Numbered from the stretch's first letter, positions 24,494-33,419 are shown. The stretch: 64,000 bases of DNA from JBBCJT01 sp037190665 (GCA_037190665.1 JBBCJT010000031.1:19424-83423), one strand, 5' to 3'. Made by a program: numbers and translations. Notes: a model not told the origin generated them from the letters alone.

Positions 24494-25936
24494 GTGGCGC
24501 TGAAGGTCGGCAACGTCGCCTGGAGCGGGCTCGATGCGATGGTCAGCTCCGTGCAGGCGCTGGTCGCGGCCTTCGTCGTGGCGCGGCTTGTCGGCCCGTC
24601 GGAGGTCGGCATCGGCGCGACGGTGATCGCCACGCAGCTCATCGCCACGCAGATCCTGTCCAGCCTGTCGGACGTGCTGGTGCAGCGCGAGCGGATGGAT
24701 GAGCGCATCGCGTCGTCCGCCACCTGCTGGCTCGTCCTGCTCGCGCTCGCGCTTGGCGTGGTGGTGCTGGCGGCCGGTGTGCCGATGGCCGCGCTGCTGG
24801 ACGATCCGCGCGTCGTGCCGATGTCCGTCTGGACAGCGGCGAGCCTCGCGCCGCATGCCTATGCGGCGACGCTGTCGCAATGGCTGGTGCGGCACCGCGA
24901 CTTCCGCAAGCTGTTCTGGCGCGGCGCGATCTGCGCCACGGCGGCGATGGTCGCCGGCATCGTGATGGCGATCGGCGGCTGGGGCGCGTGGGCGATGGTG
25001 ATCCCCTCGGCGCTGATCCCGTTCCTCTCGGCGGTCGCGACCGCCATCGTCTGCCCGTGGCGCCCGTCCTGGCGGTGGCGCTGGGCGGAGGTGACGCCGC
25101 TGCTGCCCTTCGCCGTGCCGCAGATGTTCGCGGGCCTCGCCTGGGGCGTGCGCTACCGGCTGTTCTTCACCCTGCTCGCCGCGACCGCGACGCCGCAGGC
25201 GATGGGCTTCGTCCACATGGCCTTCCGCGCGGTGGACTCGGTCAGCGTGCTGCTGTTCGCCACCGTGCAGCGGCTGATGCTGCCGCAGATGGCGCGCGTG
25301 CAGCAGGACGTGCCATCGCTGCGCGCGATGCATGACCGCTTCGTGCGCCTGGTCTCGCTGGTCGCGCTGCCCGCCTTCGCGGGGCTGGGCCTGTGCATAG
25401 GGCCGCTGTTCCGGCTGGGGCTGGGCCCGGGCTGGGAACCGGCGGTGGCGGGCGCGGTGCCGCTCGCCGTGTTCGGCGCCTACCAGGCGTGGCGGCTGCC
25501 GACGGGGACGGCCAACACGGCGCGTGGCCTGTCGCGGCCGATGATGTTGCTCGGCTTCTCCGTGCTGGGGATGACGCTGGGGCTGCAGCTTCTGTTCCGG
25601 CCGGATACGCCCTTCGAGGCGGCGATGGTCTGGGTCGTGCCGCTGCTCCTGGCGATCTGGCCGAACCAGTGGATCTCGCGCCGCGCGCTGCACGCCTCGC
25701 TGTGGGAGTTGATCCGGCCCGGCGTGCCGGCGGTGGCGGCAACGCTCGCCGCGCTCGCCGTGACGTTGGGCGTGGAGGCTCTGCTGCCGCAGGCCGGCGC
25801 GTTGGGGACGCTGCTGTTGCGCTTCTGCGTCTTCTCCATCGCCTATGCCGCGATCGTGCTGGCCGTGCTCGGCGCCGATCTGCGCGAGGCGCTGGCCACG
25901 GCGGGCGTGACGCGCGCGCCGGTCGCGCAGGTCTGA
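24494..25936 (+). CDS. Polysaccharide flippase (Wzx/MurJ-like oligosaccharide flippase)
   Basis: This 480-residue protein has about 12-14 hydrophobic helices and the MOP-superfamily N-terminus (VAWSGLDAMVSSVQALVAAFVVARLVGPSEVGIGATVIA), as in the WzxC/Polysacc_synt_3 group. It should flip undecaprenyl-linked repeat units to the periplasm for the Wzy pathway. The GTG start at 24494 lies 15 bases after the epimerase stop. It is in the same run as Wzc-like, epimerase and GT2 genes. No clear Wzy polymerase gene is seen in this cluster, so it may lie elsewhere or be among the unidentified membrane proteins. Confidence 0.85.
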   Translation: MALKVGNVAWSGLDAMVSSVQALVAAFVVARLVGPSEVGIGATVIATQLIATQILSSLSDVLVQRERMDERIASSATCWLVLLALALGVVVLAAGVPMAALLDDPRVVPMSVWTAASLAPHAYAATLSQWLVRHRDFRKLFWRGAICATAAMVAGIVMAIGGWGAWAMVIPSALIPFLSAVATAIVCPWRPSWRWRWAEVTPLLPFAVPQMFAGLAWGVRYRLFFTLLAATATPQAMGFVHMAFRAVDSVSVLLFATVQRLMLPQMARVQQDVPSLRAMHDRFVRLVSLVALPAFAGLGLCIGPLFRLGLGPGWEPAVAGAVPLAVFGAYQAWRLPTGTANTARGLSRPMMLLGFSVLGMTLGLQLLFRPDTPFEAAMVWVVPLLLAIWPNQWISRRALHASLWELIRPGVPAVAATLAALAVTLGVEALLPQAGALGTLLLRFCVFSIAYAAIVLAVLGADLREALATAGVTRAPVAQV

Positions 25937-25942
25937 GACGCC

Positions 25943-26821
25943 ATGAACGAAGCCGCCCCCGCCATCACGCTCGCCATCTGTTCCTTCAACGGCGCGAAAC
26001 GCCTGCCCGCCTGCCTCGACGCCGTGGCCGCGCTGCGTTGCGACCGGGCGTGGGAGGTCGTGCTGGTGGACAATGCCTCCACCGATGCGACCGGCCGGAT
26101 CATGCAGGATTTCGCCGCCCGCGCGCCGGTGCCGGTGCGCTACGTGCGCGAGACGCGGCGCGGGCTGGGGGCAGCGCGCGTGGCGGCACTCGCCGCCGCA
26201 CGTGGTGAGATCGTCGCCTGCACCGATGACGATTGCTACGCGGAACCCGACTTCCTCGCTGCTGCGCTGAAGGCGTTCGAGGATCCGCGCATCGGCTACA
26301 TCTCGGGCCGCATCCTGCTGTTCGATCCGGACGACGCGCCGGTGACGATCCAGACCGCCACACAGCCCAAGCGCTTCCCGGCCGGCGAGGCGACGGGCGT
26401 GGGCGAGATCCAGGGCGCGAGCCTCGCCTTCCGGCGCGAGGCCGCGATCGCTGCGGGCGGGTTCGATCCGATGCTGGGCGCGGGCACGCCGTTCCCGTCC
26501 GAGGATTTCGATTTCAGCCTGCGCATGTCGGGGGCCGGCTGGGACGGCGCCTATGTGCCGGAGCTGGTCGTGTATCATCACCACGGCCGCAAGGCGGATG
26601 CGGCCGCGCATCTGTATCGCGGCTACCGCGTCGGCGCGGCTGCCGTGTACGTGAAGGCGCTGCTCGACATGCCGGGGCTGCGCCGCAAGGTGCTGGTCGC
26701 CTGGGCGAAGCAGCAGCGGTGGATGCTGCGCACCAACCCGAAGCACGCCTTCTACGAACATCTCGGCGCCGCGCAGTACGCCTTCGCACGGCTGCGCCGG
26801 CTGTTCGCGCGGTCCGCATGA
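25943..26821 (+). CDS. Glycosyltransferase family 2
   Basis: The 292-residue enzyme shows a GT2 A-domain: ITLAICSFNGAKRLPACLDAVAAL at the N-terminus, VVLVDNASTDATGRIM as the first Asp motif, and EIVACTDDDCYAEPDFLAAAL as the DxD metal site. FPSEDFDFSLRMSGAGW is the ED motif holding the catalytic base. The C-terminal part is helical (RKVLVAWAKQQRWMLRT) without an obvious membrane helix. It starts six bases after the flippase gene, and its stop overlaps the following ATG as ATGA, so translation of the two GT genes is coupled. Confidence 0.88.
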   Translation: MNEAAPAITLAICSFNGAKRLPACLDAVAALRCDRAWEVVLVDNASTDATGRIMQDFAARAPVPVRYVRETRRGLGAARVAALAAARGEIVACTDDDCYAEPDFLAAALKAFEDPRIGYISGRILLFDPDDAPVTIQTATQPKRFPAGEATGVGEIQGASLAFRREAAIAAGGFDPMLGAGTPFPSEDFDFSLRMSGAGWDGAYVPELVVYHHHGRKADAAAHLYRGYRVGAAAVYVKALLDMPGLRRKVLVAWAKQQRWMLRTNPKHAFYEHLGAAQYAFARLRRLFARSA

Positions 26822-27858
26822 AGGGGCTGGAACGGATGCGGCCCACGCCGCTGCCGGACGATCCGGGCGGCCTGCATGCCTTCATCGTGCAGCGGGACGA
26901 AGGTTCGCGCCTGCCGCATCTGTTCGACTGGTACCGCGCGCGCGGCGTCACGCGGTTCTACGTGGTGGACAATCTCTCCGCTGACGGCAGCGCCGATCTG
27001 CTGCTCGCCCAGCCCGACGTGGAGCCGTTCCGCGCCCGCGGCTCCTACGCGCAGGCGCGCGCCGGGCTCGACTGGGCGGAGGCGCTGATGGACCGCTTCG
27101 CCGACGGGCGCTGGTGCGTGCATGTCGATGCCGACGAACTGCTCGTCTGGCCCGGGCCGCAGGAAGGCGGTCTGCCCGCGCTCATCGCGCGGCTGGAAGC
27201 GGAAGGGGCCGAGGCGCAGCGGGCGATGATGCTGGACATGTACCCGGACGGTCCGCTGATCGACGCGGTTTACACCCCGGGCCAGCCCTTCCTCGACGTG
27301 GCGCAATGCTTCGACGCCGCCCCTTACTGGCGCGAACCGACGCCCGGCCAGTTCCCCGACTACACGCTGCGTGGCGGCGTGCGGGCGCGCCTGTTCTATC
27401 CGGAGCTGCTGAAGCGCGGACCCGGCCGGCGCCTGCGCAGCATGCTGCGCAACCAGATGTGGAAGCTGCCGTCCCTGCGGGGCACACGCATGGAGCGTGC
27501 GTTGCGCGATCCCGTCGCACCCGACCTGACCAAGTTCCCGCTGAAGCGCTGGCGTGGGGGCATGAGGCATCACGGCGGGCCGCACCGGATGGACAGGCTG
27601 CGCCTGTCGCGTTCCACCGCCATCCTGCTGCACTTCAAGTTCTTCGCCGACAGCGCGGCGCGCGTGACCGCATCGCTCGCGACCGGCCAGCACTACCAGG
27701 GCGGGGCCGAGTACCAGCGCTATGCGGCGCTGCTGTCGCACGATCCGCGGCTGAGCTTCGCGGGCCCTGACACGGTGCGCTACGCGGGGCCCGCCGACCT
27801 GGAGCGCCGCGGCCTGATGAGCCTGTCCGACGAGGGCACGGCTGCCGATGGAGGCTGA
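26818..27858 (+). CDS. Glycosyltransferase family 2 (Glyco_tranf_2_4 type)
   Basis: The 346-residue protein has the compact GT2 variant seen in the Glyco_tranf_2_4 family. LHAFIVQRDEGSRLPHLFDWYRARGVTRFYVVDNLSADGS is the N-terminal donor site, and GRWCVHVDADELLVWPG carries the D-x-D metal motif near residue 104. The rest (MRHHGGPHRMDRLRLSRSTAILLHFKFF) is common in this group, with HFK at the active site edge. ATG 26818 overlaps the preceding TGA by four bases. It precedes a pyruvyltransferase gene. Sugar specificity is unknown. Confidence 0.8.
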   Translation: MKGLERMRPTPLPDDPGGLHAFIVQRDEGSRLPHLFDWYRARGVTRFYVVDNLSADGSADLLLAQPDVEPFRARGSYAQARAGLDWAEALMDRFADGRWCVHVDADELLVWPGPQEGGLPALIARLEAEGAEAQRAMMLDMYPDGPLIDAVYTPGQPFLDVAQCFDAAPYWREPTPGQFPDYTLRGGVRARLFYPELLKRGPGRRLRSMLRNQMWKLPSLRGTRMERALRDPVAPDLTKFPLKRWRGGMRHHGGPHRMDRLRLSRSTAILLHFKFFADSAARVTASLATGQHYQGGAEYQRYAALLSHDPRLSFAGPDTVRYAGPADLERRGLMSLSDEGTAADGG

Positions 27859-27862
27859 ACAC

Positions 27863-28864
27863 ATGTCTGACCCGAGACAGGAACTCGCGGACGAGCTCGC
27901 GCGGGCGCTGGACCCGATCCTGCCTGCCGGCGGGGGCAGGGCCTGTTTCATCGATGCGCCGGCCCATCCGAATGTCGGCGATCCGCTGATCTTCCTCGGC
28001 GAGCTTGCGTATCTGCGCCGCCACCGGCCCGGTTACCGGCCGTGGTTCGTGGACCGCGACTACTTCGCCGACCACATGGAGCGGTGGATCGAACGCTCTG
28101 ACGTGCTGATCATCCCCGGCGGCGGGAATTTCGGCGATCTCTGGCCGGACATCCAGGATTTCCGGGTGCGGATCATGGAGCGGTACGCGCACAAGAAGAT
28201 CGTGCAGATGCCGCAGAGCGTGCATTTCTCCGACCCGGCACGGCTGGAGGAGATGCAGCGGCTGATCGAGCGGCAGCGCGACTTCACCCTGCTGGTCCGC
28301 GACGACAAGAGCCACGCTTTCGCGTCGGAGGCGTTCTCCTGCCCGGTCGTGCTTTCACCCGACATGGCCTTCGCGAACCCGCCGCTCGCGCGCAAGGAAC
28401 CCGTGCTCGACTTCATGTGCCTGCTGCGCACGGACAAGGAAGCGGCATCGGACCAGCGCGCGATCGTCGCCGTGATGGAGCGGTTGGGGGTATCGTTCGC
28501 GGTGGCGGACTGGCTGGAGGAGACGACGGCCGATCTGCGGGACCAGGACCGGCGCGCGGTCGACCGGCTCCGGCGCCGGCCCGTGCTGATGCATGTGCTG
28601 CGCACCGCATCGCTGCGGGCGCGCGAACGCTACGGGCTGGGCCGGCTCGCCTTCGGCATCGACCTGCTCAGCCGCGGACGCAGGGTCGTGGCGGACCGGC
28701 TGCACGCGCACATCATGTGTTGCCTGCTCGGCATCCCGCACTTCGTCTTCGACTCCTTCGACGGCAAGGTGTCGGCGATGTACCGCACCTGGACCCACCG
28801 CTTCCCGGCGGCGCGGATGGTCAATTCGCCGGCGGAACTCGAAGACATCCTCGCCGCGGCCTGA
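27863..28864 (+). CDS. Polysaccharide pyruvyltransferase
   Basis: This 333-residue cytoplasmic enzyme is expected to add a pyruvate ketal from phosphoenolpyruvate to a sugar of the lipid-linked repeat. AHPNVGDPLIFLGELAYL, VLIIPGGGNFGDLWPDIQDFRVRIME, KKIVQMPQSVHF and VVADRLHAHIMCCLLGIPHFVFDS are the consecutive conserved motifs of the PS_pyruv_trans family (as in CsaB/ExoV). I take ATG 27863 because GGAGG at 27850 is well spaced; ATG 27848 is an alternative and overlaps the upstream gene. It closes the + strand EPS operon. Pyruvylation adds negative charge to the polymer. Confidence 0.9.
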   Translation: MSDPRQELADELARALDPILPAGGGRACFIDAPAHPNVGDPLIFLGELAYLRRHRPGYRPWFVDRDYFADHMERWIERSDVLIIPGGGNFGDLWPDIQDFRVRIMERYAHKKIVQMPQSVHFSDPARLEEMQRLIERQRDFTLLVRDDKSHAFASEAFSCPVVLSPDMAFANPPLARKEPVLDFMCLLRTDKEAASDQRAIVAVMERLGVSFAVADWLEETTADLRDQDRRAVDRLRRRPVLMHVLRTASLRARERYGLGRLAFGIDLLSRGRRVVADRLHAHIMCCLLGIPHFVFDSFDGKVSAMYRTWTHRFPAARMVNSPAELEDILAAA

Positions 28865-28881
28865 GCGCGCCGCGCGCCGGG

Positions 28882-30171
28882 TCAGGCCGTGGCGCGCCTG
28901 AACGCCTGATCGAGGTCGCGGATCAGGTCGTCCGGATGCTCGAGGCCGACCGAAAGGCGGATGAGACCCTCCGTCACGCCGGTGGCGTGGCGGGCCTCCG
29001 CGGGAACGCCCGAATGCGTGGTCGATGCCGGATGGCAGATCAGCGACTCGGTCCCGCCCAGCGACACGGCAAGCTTGAAGATCTGCAGGTTGTTGATGAT
29101 CCGGAAAGCGAGCGCACGGTCGTCGGCGACGACGAAGGAGAAGGTCGATCCCGGTCCGGAGCACTGCCGCGCATAGATCGCGCGATCGCGTTCCGATTCC
29201 ATGTGCTCCGGATGCAGGACCCGGCAGGGGATGTGGGGGTTCGCGGCCAGCCAGTGCGCGACCTTCCGGCCGCTCTCGGCGGCGCGCTCCATCCGCAGCG
29301 CCAGCGTCTCCATCGACCGCGACAGCATCCAGCAGGAGTGCGCATCGAGCTGGAACCCATAGGCCGAGCGCGTCTGGCGGACGGGTTTCAGCATCTCGCG
29401 GGAGCCGGTGATGCCGCCTGCCACGAGATCGGAATGGCCGCCGACATACTTGGTCAGAGAATAGACGCAGATATCGACACCGTCATCGAGGGGCTGCTGG
29501 AACACCGGGCCGAGCATCGTGTTGTCGCAGACGATGATCGGCCGCTGTCTCGACGCGCCCGACCACCTGTCGACCACGCTGCGCACCAGCGCGAGGTCGA
29601 TCATCGCGTTGGTCGGATTCGCGGGCGTCTCCAGATAGACGATCTTGACCGGCCCCTGCTGCTTCGCCTTGTCGAGCGTTGCCATGAGGATGTCGGCATC
29701 GGTTCCGTCGGTGAACGGAACGGGCCTGATCCCCCACTGCGTGAAGACCTTGGCGAAGAGCGTCTCCGTTCCGCCGTAGAGCGGCGTGTAGTGCACCAGC
29801 GCGTGGCCCGGCCGCAGGTAGCTCAGCGCGACCGAGCTGATCGCCGCCATGCCGGATGAGGTGGCCAGCGCGCACTCGGCGTGATCGTAGAGCGCCAGTC
29901 GGTCCTCGACGATTTCGAGGTTGGGGTGGTTGAAGCGGGAGTAGACGAGCCCGCCCACGCCCGTATCCGGCGGCGCGGGCTTTCGCCCGGCCACGACATC
30001 GAAGAACTCGGCCCCCTGCTCGGCGCTCTCGAAGACGAATGTCGAGGTCAGGAACACCGGCGGCTTGACCGCCCCTTCCGACAATGCCGGGTCGTAGCCG
30101 AACGCCGTCATCTGGGTCTGCGGATGAAGCGCCTGGCCATCCAGATGCGTCCGCCGAAAGTTCTTCGCCAC
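28882..30171 (-). CDS. Cys/Met-metabolism PLP enzyme (cystathionine gamma-synthase / methionine gamma-lyase family)
   Basis: The 429-residue enzyme belongs to the trans-sulfuration PLP family. ALATSSGMAAISSVALSYLRPGHALVHYTPLYGGTETLF binds PLP phosphate, IIVCDNTMLGPVFQQPLDDGVDI has the PLP-ring aspartate, and CVYSLTKYVGGHSDLVAGGI holds the Schiff-base lysine. SLGGTESLICHPASTTHSG is the substrate carboxylate-binding segment. The usual family length is 380-400; this has an N-terminal extension of about 20 residues and an insertion near residue 60. Whether it makes cystathionine or cleaves methionine is not decidable here. A divergent Lrp gene with a perfect inverted repeat is the probable regulator. 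Confidence 0.85.
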   Translation of the reverse strand: MAKNFRRTHLDGQALHPQTQMTAFGYDPALSEGAVKPPVFLTSTFVFESAEQGAEFFDVVAGRKPAPPDTGVGGLVYSRFNHPNLEIVEDRLALYDHAECALATSSGMAAISSVALSYLRPGHALVHYTPLYGGTETLFAKVFTQWGIRPVPFTDGTDADILMATLDKAKQQGPVKIVYLETPANPTNAMIDLALVRSVVDRWSGASRQRPIIVCDNTMLGPVFQQPLDDGVDICVYSLTKYVGGHSDLVAGGITGSREMLKPVRQTRSAYGFQLDAHSCWMLSRSMETLALRMERAAESGRKVAHWLAANPHIPCRVLHPEHMESERDRAIYARQCSGPGSTFSFVVADDRALAFRIINNLQIFKLAVSLGGTESLICHPASTTHSGVPAEARHATGVTEGLIRLSVGLEHPDDLIRDLDQAFRRATA

Positions 30172-30227
30172 CGCTGCCTCCTCCGTTCCGGTCGTGATAG
30201 ACCACCCGGCTGGCGAAATCCGACCTG

Positions 30228-30260
30228 TTTCCGCTATGACGGGAGAAACAGTAGCGGAAA
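30228..30260. promoter_or_regulatory. Perfect inverted repeat between the PLP-enzyme gene and its Lrp regulator
   Basis: TTTCCGCTA (30228-30236) and TAGCGGAAA (30252-30260) are perfect 9-base arms separated by 15 bases. The right arm touches the ATG of the Lrp gene at 30261, and the left arm is about 56 bases before the PLP-enzyme start. It fits an Lrp-type operator controlling both genes. Confidence 0.6.
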
Positions 30261-30722
30261 ATGACCAGGATCGACGCCACCGACAGGCAAATCCTCCACG
30301 CGCTCAGCCGCGATGCGCGCCTGAGCGTCGAGCGCGTGTCCGAGCAGGTGAATCTCTCCGCCACGCCGGTGCGCCGCCGGATCCGACGCCTCGAGGAAGG
30401 AGGGGTCATCCGCCGCTATACGCTGGATGTGGACATGAAGGCCTGCGGCTACGGGCTTCAGCTCTTCGTCTTCATCAAGCTGCAGAGCCGCGACCGCGCC
30501 ACGATCAGCGAGTTCGAAGCCCGCGTTCGCCGCCTGCCGGAAGTGACGAGCTGCCATCTCGTCACCGGGGCGCATGACTACATCCTCGGGATGCGGCTGA
30601 AGGACATGGAGACCTACAACGTCTTCCTGCGCTCGACCTTGGCGGAACTCCCCGGCGTCTTCGGGATCGAGACGAGCGTGGTGATCGGTCAGGTGAAGGA
30701 CGAGATCGAGCTGCCTTACTGA
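30261..30722 (+). CDS. Lrp/AsnC-family transcriptional regulator
   Basis: The 153-residue protein shows an N-terminal helix-turn-helix (IDATDRQILHALSRDARLSVERVSEQVNLSATPVRRRIRRLEEGGVIRRYTLDVD, residues 4-58) and a RAM effector domain (VTSCHLVTGAHDYILGMRLKD). It resembles the other Lrp protein in the window but is clearly a distinct family member. It is divergent from the cystathionine gamma-synthase/methionine gamma-lyase-like gene, with a perfect 9+9 inverted repeat immediately before its start. It probably activates or represses that gene in response to a sulfur amino acid and represses itself. Confidence 0.9.
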   Translation: MTRIDATDRQILHALSRDARLSVERVSEQVNLSATPVRRRIRRLEEGGVIRRYTLDVDMKACGYGLQLFVFIKLQSRDRATISEFEARVRRLPEVTSCHLVTGAHDYILGMRLKDMETYNVFLRSTLAELPGVFGIETSVVIGQVKDEIELPY

Positions 30723-30741
30723 CGGCGCCGGCGAACGTGCC

Positions 30742-31656
30742 CTATCCGGCCGGCGCGCGCCACGCGCCTCGCAGGTAGCCGAGCGCATAGGCTGCGCGGC
30801 AGCGTGCCGCCATCCGCGCAGTGCTGGTCTCGGGTTCGCGCAGCGCTGGCATGCGCGGCAGGTTGCGCAGCGTCATGCGCAGCGCCCGCAGCCGCGCCCG
30901 CATCCCGTGCCCGAGCCGCCGCGCCACCACGGCATCGGATGCCCCCTGCCAGTAGACGCGCGGCACCAGCCATTGCGGCGTGAGCCGCGGCGCCTGGATC
31001 GAGTGATGCACCACCGCGGCGCCGTCGTAGAACGCGCCCAGTCCCCGCGTTTCGAGGCTGCGGGTGACGAACTGCTCCTCGCCCGACAGGAGATGGTCGC
31101 CGATGCGGCCGAGCGTCTCCGGGAAGCCGCCGACGACAGCCAGCGCGTCGCTGCGGTAGGCGATGTTGGCGCCGTAGGGCTCGATGCCGGCGGGCAGGGG
31201 CGGCGCGCCGACGCGGCCCGCGCCGTCATGCTCCACGATGGTCAGAACGCCGCGCCACATGGCCGGCCACCAGTCCGGCAGCGGCGCTTCCCATGCCGGC
31301 AGGATGCGCCCGCCGAGCACGGCGATGTCGGAGGACAGGGAAGCGATGCGCGCGCACATCGCTTCCGCCCAGCCGGGATCCGGCACCGCGTCGTCATCGA
31401 GGAAGCCGGCCCAGGCGGCGCCGGCCGCGTGTGCGCCGGCGTTGCGCGCGGCCGACAGGCCCGGCCGGTCCAGCCGCACCAGCGTCGCGCCATGCGTGGC
31501 GGCAAGCGCCGCGATGGCGGCGGCACCGGAAGACGGCGAGGCGCTGTCCACCACCACGACCGGCACGGGCCGCGTCTGGGCCGCCAGCCCGGCGAGGCAG
31601 GCGGCGAGATAGCCGGGCCGGTTATGGGTGCAGATGATCGCGGCGAGCGGCGGCAC
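30742..31656 (-). CDS. Glycosyltransferase family 2
   Basis: This ~304-residue protein has LAAIICTHNRPGYLAACLAGLAAQ, VPVVVVDSASPSSGAAAIAAL and AGFLDDDAVPDPGW (DDD metal site), all GT2 features. LSGEEQFVTRSLETRGLGAFYDG is the catalytic-base ED-like motif (GEEQ). GTG 31656 is preferred since GGAGG lies ten bases upstream; a TTG at 31680 would add eight residues. It follows the small secretion-operon protein gene by 42 bases on the same strand and may be its last gene. It convergently faces the Lrp gene with a 19-base gap. Confidence 0.8.
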   Translation of the reverse strand: MPPLAAIICTHNRPGYLAACLAGLAAQTRPVPVVVVDSASPSSGAAAIAALAATHGATLVRLDRPGLSAARNAGAHAAGAAWAGFLDDDAVPDPGWAEAMCARIASLSSDIAVLGGRILPAWEAPLPDWWPAMWRGVLTIVEHDGAGRVGAPPLPAGIEPYGANIAYRSDALAVVGGFPETLGRIGDHLLSGEEQFVTRSLETRGLGAFYDGAAVVHHSIQAPRLTPQWLVPRVYWQGASDAVVARRLGHGMRARLRALRMTLRNLPRMPALREPETSTARMAARCRAAYALGYLRGAWRAPAG

Positions 31657-31698
31657 GGGGGTTATCCCTCCGGCGGTCAAACCTTCTTGCCGCCGATG

Positions 31699-31983
31699 TC
31701 AGCGGTTGCCGAAGCTGAAGGCCGATGGCAGCGGCGGTTCGCCCGCGTCGGGCGGCGCGGCCTTGGCCTGCGCTTCCTGCAGCCGCGCTTCCACCTGGCG
31801 CAGAAGGTTGGTCATGGCGTTGACGAATTGCGGCAGTTGCGACAGCGGCATCACGAGCTGGCCGGTGGGGATCAGCTTGCCCTCCGCGCCCGCCTGACCG
31901 AGCGCCAGCCGGGCGACGCCGTGCATGACGTTGGCCTCGGCAAGCCCGTCGGCGAAGATGGTGGTCGGCACGTCGGTCATCAT
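31699..31983 (-). CDS. Small protein coupled to the type I secretion genes, possibly DUF3467-like
   Basis: I do not recognise this 94-residue protein with certainty. It is soluble, with a first half (TTIFADGLAEANVMHGVARLALG) that looks like beta strands. A helical segment (GQLVMPLSQLPQFVNAMTNLLRQVEARLQEAQAKAA, residues 41-76) and a Pro-rich tail follow. The pattern of a beta sheet followed by x-V-x-x-P-x-x-x-P-x-F-x-x-A-x-x-x-x-L resembles DUF3467 proteins, but the match is weak. Its ATG overlaps the TGA of the HlyD-like adaptor gene, so it is made with the exporter. It could be a chaperone, regulator or assembly factor for the secreted substrate. Confidence 0.6.
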   Translation of the reverse strand: MMTDVPTTIFADGLAEANVMHGVARLALGQAGAEGKLIPTGQLVMPLSQLPQFVNAMTNLLRQVEARLQEAQAKAAPPDAGEPPLPSAFSFGNR

Positions 31984-33398
31984 TGCTCCTTGAAGGCGCG
32001 GGAGAAGCTCTCGCGCAAAGGCTGGATCAGATACTGTAGGAACGTGCGTTCGCCGGCGCGGATATGCACCTCCACCGGCATGCCAGGTACGAGCTGTGCC
32101 TGTGCGGGCAGGGCGGCGAGCTCGCTTTCCGAAAGCCGGATCTGCACGCGGTAGAAGCTCTGCCGCGTGCGCTCGTCGATCGTGGCGTCGGAGGCGACGA
32201 AGCTCACCGTGCCGGCGATCTCGGGGACCAGGCGCTGCTTGAAGGCGGGCAGCCGGGCCTCGGCCGGCAGGCCGATGTGGACGATGTCGATGTCGTGCGG
32301 CTGCACGTTCACCTCGGCGATCAGCCGGTCCTGCGCGGGGGTCAGGTCCATCACCGGATCGCCCGGGCGGACCACCGCGCCGATGGTGAACACGCGCAGG
32401 TTCAGCACCGTGCCGTCCTCGGGCGCGATGATGTCGCGCCGTGCGGTCACGTCGAGGGCGGCGCGCAGCTTCTCCTCGGTCTCGATCAGCCTCGCGCGGA
32501 CCTCGCGCCGTTCGGCGCTGACCTCCTGCAGCCGCTGGTCCTCCACCTGCCGGATCTGCGCCTCCGCCTCGGCGATCTGCGCTTCGGCCTTGGCGACCTG
32601 CGCGGCGGTGTCGCTGCGGTTGCCGACGATCGCGGCCTCGGTGCGCTGGAGCGCGAGCAGCCGCGGCCGGCGTTCCAGGCCGAGGCGCAGCAGTTCGGCC
32701 ACGCCTGCCATCTCGTCGCGGATCAGCGCGAGCTGGCGGTCCAGCGAGACGATCTGCGCCTGCCCCGACGCGATGGATTGCCGCGCCTGCGCGATGCGGC
32801 TCTCGTAGATGCCGATCTGGCTCGCGAGATTGGCCATGCGCGCGCGGAACAGCACGTCCTGCCCGGCCATCGCCTCCGCAGCGCGCGGGTCCGCCCGCGC
32901 GGCATCGGTGAGTTCGGCCGGATAGGCGATCTCCACCGCGCGCTCGTGCTCGGCGCGAAGCCTGGCGTCCTGGGCGAGCAGCGCCATGCGCATCGATTGC
33001 AGCGACAGCGTGTTGGCGCCGGACTGCGTGTCGTCCAGCCGCATCAGCAACTGGCCCGCCGTCACCCGGTCGCCGTCGCGCACCATGATCTCGCGCACGA
33101 TCCCGCCTTCGAGGTGCTGGATCGTCCGCCGCGACCCCTCCACCTTGATCAGCCCCGGCGCGATCGCCGCCTCGGCGAGCGGCGCGGTCGCGGCCCAGTA
33201 GCCGAAGCCGCCGAGAAAAAGCCCGAGGCCCAGCATGCCGATCCAGGTCGCGCCGCGCGTGGGCGGTCGCGGCCGCACCAGTGGCGGCAGCACGGGTTCC
33301 GCCGGCCGCACGGGGCCGAGCGCGCGCCCGGGGGCGTTCGCCGGTGCCGGCGGGGGGAACCCGGCCGGCGTGTCGCGCTTGATGAGGCTCTGCGACAT
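31980..33398 (-). CDS. Type I secretion membrane-fusion protein (HlyD/PrsE family)
   Basis: The 472-residue adaptor links the inner-membrane ABC exporter to an outer-membrane channel. A Pro-rich cytoplasmic N-terminus is followed by one transmembrane helix (WIGMLGLGLFLGGFGYWAA, near residues 50-68). The periplasmic part opens with EGSRRTIQHLEGGIVREIMVRDGDRVTAGQLLMRLDDTQ, the HlyD-family biotinyl-lipoyl motif. A long helical hairpin (140-290) and the second lipoyl half (ARRDIIAPEDGTVLNL) complete it. ATG 33398 has AGGAG six bases upstream; a GTG at 33404 is possible. It follows the ABC gene by 21 bases and overlaps the next gene by four. Confidence 0.92.
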   Translation of the reverse strand: MSQSLIKRDTPAGFPPPAPANAPGRALGPVRPAEPVLPPLVRPRPPTRGATWIGMLGLGLFLGGFGYWAATAPLAEAAIAPGLIKVEGSRRTIQHLEGGIVREIMVRDGDRVTAGQLLMRLDDTQSGANTLSLQSMRMALLAQDARLRAEHERAVEIAYPAELTDAARADPRAAEAMAGQDVLFRARMANLASQIGIYESRIAQARQSIASGQAQIVSLDRQLALIRDEMAGVAELLRLGLERRPRLLALQRTEAAIVGNRSDTAAQVAKAEAQIAEAEAQIRQVEDQRLQEVSAERREVRARLIETEEKLRAALDVTARRDIIAPEDGTVLNLRVFTIGAVVRPGDPVMDLTPAQDRLIAEVNVQPHDIDIVHIGLPAEARLPAFKQRLVPEIAGTVSFVASDATIDERTRQSFYRVQIRLSESELAALPAQAQLVPGMPVEVHIRAGERTFLQYLIQPLRESFSRAFKEQ

Positions 33399-33419
33399 GT
33401 CCACTCCTGTCCGCCCGGC

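Noticed and set aside
23447..26761. Minus-strand open frame of about 1100 codons
   Set aside because: It lies opposite GalE-like, flippase and GT2 genes with clear motifs. Its translation is low-complexity Arg/His/Gly/Gln without any domain.
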